From an uncultured Eubacteriales bacterium (GTDB lineage Bacteria > Bacillota > Clostridia > Christensenellales > UBA1242), in assembly GCA_900557585.1 (NCBI GenBank), contig USTJ01000023.1, forward strand, positions 1-8,268: a stretch of DNA of 8,268 nucleotides, written 5' to 3'. The position numbers were made by a program, and so were the translations under genes. A model generated the notes under the pieces. It saw only the letters and a program-made list of their open reading frames with translations, did no database searches and was not told the DNA's origin. Position 1 is the first letter of the stretch; the number at the start of each line of letters is the position of its first letter. Below are positions 7,647 to 8,268 of this stretch, one piece after another.

Positions 7647-7687
7647 TGTCGTTTTCCTTTTTTGTTTATATTTGACTTACCTGATAC

Positions 7688-7716
7688 ATTTTATATCACG
7701 CGTGCGAAAAAATCAA
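7688..7716 (-). promoter_or_regulatory. Promoter of the large surface-protein gene with an internal palindrome
   Basis: On the minus strand TTGATT (7711-7716) and TAAAAT (7688-7693) lie 17 bases apart, giving a start near 7681 and a leader of about 35 bases with AAAGGA at 7655-7660. The spacer holds the GC-rich 8-bp palindrome CACGCGTG (7697-7704), and the -10 is flanked by an inverted repeat TGATA (7682-7686) and TATCA (7694-7698). These are possible repressor sites; no regulator is known. Confidence 0.6.
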
Positions 7717-7770
7717 TCATTTTTATGTTTTTAATACATTTATTTGTTCAATATGTATCAAAATATATAC

Positions 7771-8145
7771 ATGAAGAGATGGGTTCAAATTTTACTTTTG
7801 ATATTTTTGGGTATTTTTGTTGGTTTTGCCAACGGATTTTTGGGTGCTGGCGGAGGAATGCTTTTGGTTCCATGCTCAATCGCAATTTTGAAACTTGACA
7901 CAAAAGTTGCCCACGCAACCGCAATTTTGATTATTCTTCCAATTTGCGTCGCAAGCGGAATAATCTATATTTTGAAAGGTGGTTTCGACTTTCAAGTTTT
8001 TCTGCCATGTATAATTGGAACACTTGTTGGTGGAGTTCTGGGAACATTTTTGCTTTCAAAACTTAAAAACGACATTATAACTTTGATATTCTCGCTCGTA
8101 ATGATTTCGGCTGGGGTTATCATGATTGTAAAGGCGGTGGCATGA
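7771..8145 (+). CDS. Half-length TauE/SafE (TSUP) family transporter, first subunit
   Basis: From the ATG at 7771 the protein has 124 residues and four hydrophobic segments (about 5-22, 25-40, 50-68 and a hairpin at 77-122). The motif GFANGFLGAGGGMLLVP (18-34) is the conserved re-entrant TSUP signature, and KVAHATAILIILP (45-57) is also typical. Full-length TauE/SafE proteins of about 250 residues carry two such repeats and export sulfite, sulfoacetate or related small anions. This one has a single repeat, so it should pair with the next gene's product. In-frame starts at 7744 (TTG) and 7753 (ATG) would add 9 or 6 residues of no family character. None of the three has a Shine-Dalgarno sequence, so 7771 is chosen on length and on the basic MKRW start. 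Its stop overlaps the next start. The substrate is not evident. Confidence 0.85.
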   Translation: MKRWVQILLLIFLGIFVGFANGFLGAGGGMLLVPCSIAILKLDTKVAHATAILIILPICVASGIIYILKGGFDFQVFLPCIIGTLVGGVLGTFLLSKLKNDIITLIFSLVMISAGVIMIVKAVA

Positions 8146-8268
8146 TGAATTTTGTTTGGTTTTTGCTGATTGCAATTTTGTCTGGGCTTTTTGCAGGAAT
8201 GGGAATGGGTGGTGGAACATTTTTGATTCCGCTTATAACACTTCTCATGACTGTTGAGCAAGAAGTTG
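8142..8268 (+). CDS. Half-length TauE/SafE (TSUP) family transporter, second subunit, 3' truncated by window
   Basis: The start ATG at 8142 overlaps the previous stop as ATGA, and a second in-frame ATG follows at once (8145). A Shine-Dalgarno-like AAGG (8131-8134) lies about 7 bases upstream, inside the end of the first gene. The 42 visible codons read as a hydrophobic helix (about 4-18), then SGLFAGMGMGGGTFLIP (14-30), the same glycine-rich TSUP signature as in the upstream gene, then a second helix and the start of a loop. The frame is open to the window edge. By analogy with paired half-length TSUP genes in Clostridia, the complete protein should be about 120 residues and form the other half of the transporter. 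Coupled translation would keep the two subunits in equal amounts. Confidence 0.85.
   Translation, partial: MMNFVWFLLIAILSGLFAGMGMGGGTFLIPLITLLMTVEQEV

Noticed and set aside
7662..7898. 78-codon plus-strand frame overlapping the first TSUP gene
   Set aside because: It is out of frame with the clear TSUP signature and crosses the promoter of the divergent gene.

Overview
The window is AT-rich bacterial chromosome. Clear AGGA-type ribosome binding sites, a DUF421/DUF4363 gene pair, a SpoVB-type flippase and half-length TauE/SafE genes together suggest a low-GC Bacillota of the class Clostridia, possibly an uncultured gut lineage. That assignment is an inference from gene content. TGG encodes Trp and TGA is used as a stop, so the standard bacterial code fits. 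I see no rRNA, tRNA, CRISPR array, insertion sequence or phage gene.

Layout. (1) 1-891, plus strand: the 3' part of a DUF421 (YetF-like) membrane protein gene, overlapped by a small DUF4363 gene with a GTG start. (2) 892-1261: non-coding, with an AT-only palindrome, a rho-independent terminator for the plus-strand operon, and a second hairpin that ends the minus-strand gene. (3) 1262-2383, minus strand: a double-GNAT acetyltransferase-like protein with a good promoter and RBS. (4) 2561-4129, plus strand: a 522-residue SpoVB/MurJ-superfamily lipid-linked glycan flippase, divergent from the acetyltransferase. (5) 4130-4376: an AT-rich gap ending in a strong bidirectional terminator. (6) 4377-7646, minus strand: one large gene for a 1089-residue surface protein with a signal peptide, four degenerate beta-sandwich (CBM4/9-like) modules, one C-terminal membrane helix and a short cytoplasmic tail. 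(7) 7771-8268, plus strand: two tandem half-length TauE/SafE (TSUP) transporter genes overlapping by ATGA, the second cut off by the window edge.

Most of these genes are envelope-related: a membrane pair of unknown role, a glycan flippase, a large anchored surface protein and a small-anion exporter. They are separate transcription units with convergent terminators and divergent promoters, so I do not read them as one system. The least described item is the large surface protein, which I cannot assign to a named family. I found no convincing evidence of a defence system, mobile element or other clearly undescribed machinery.
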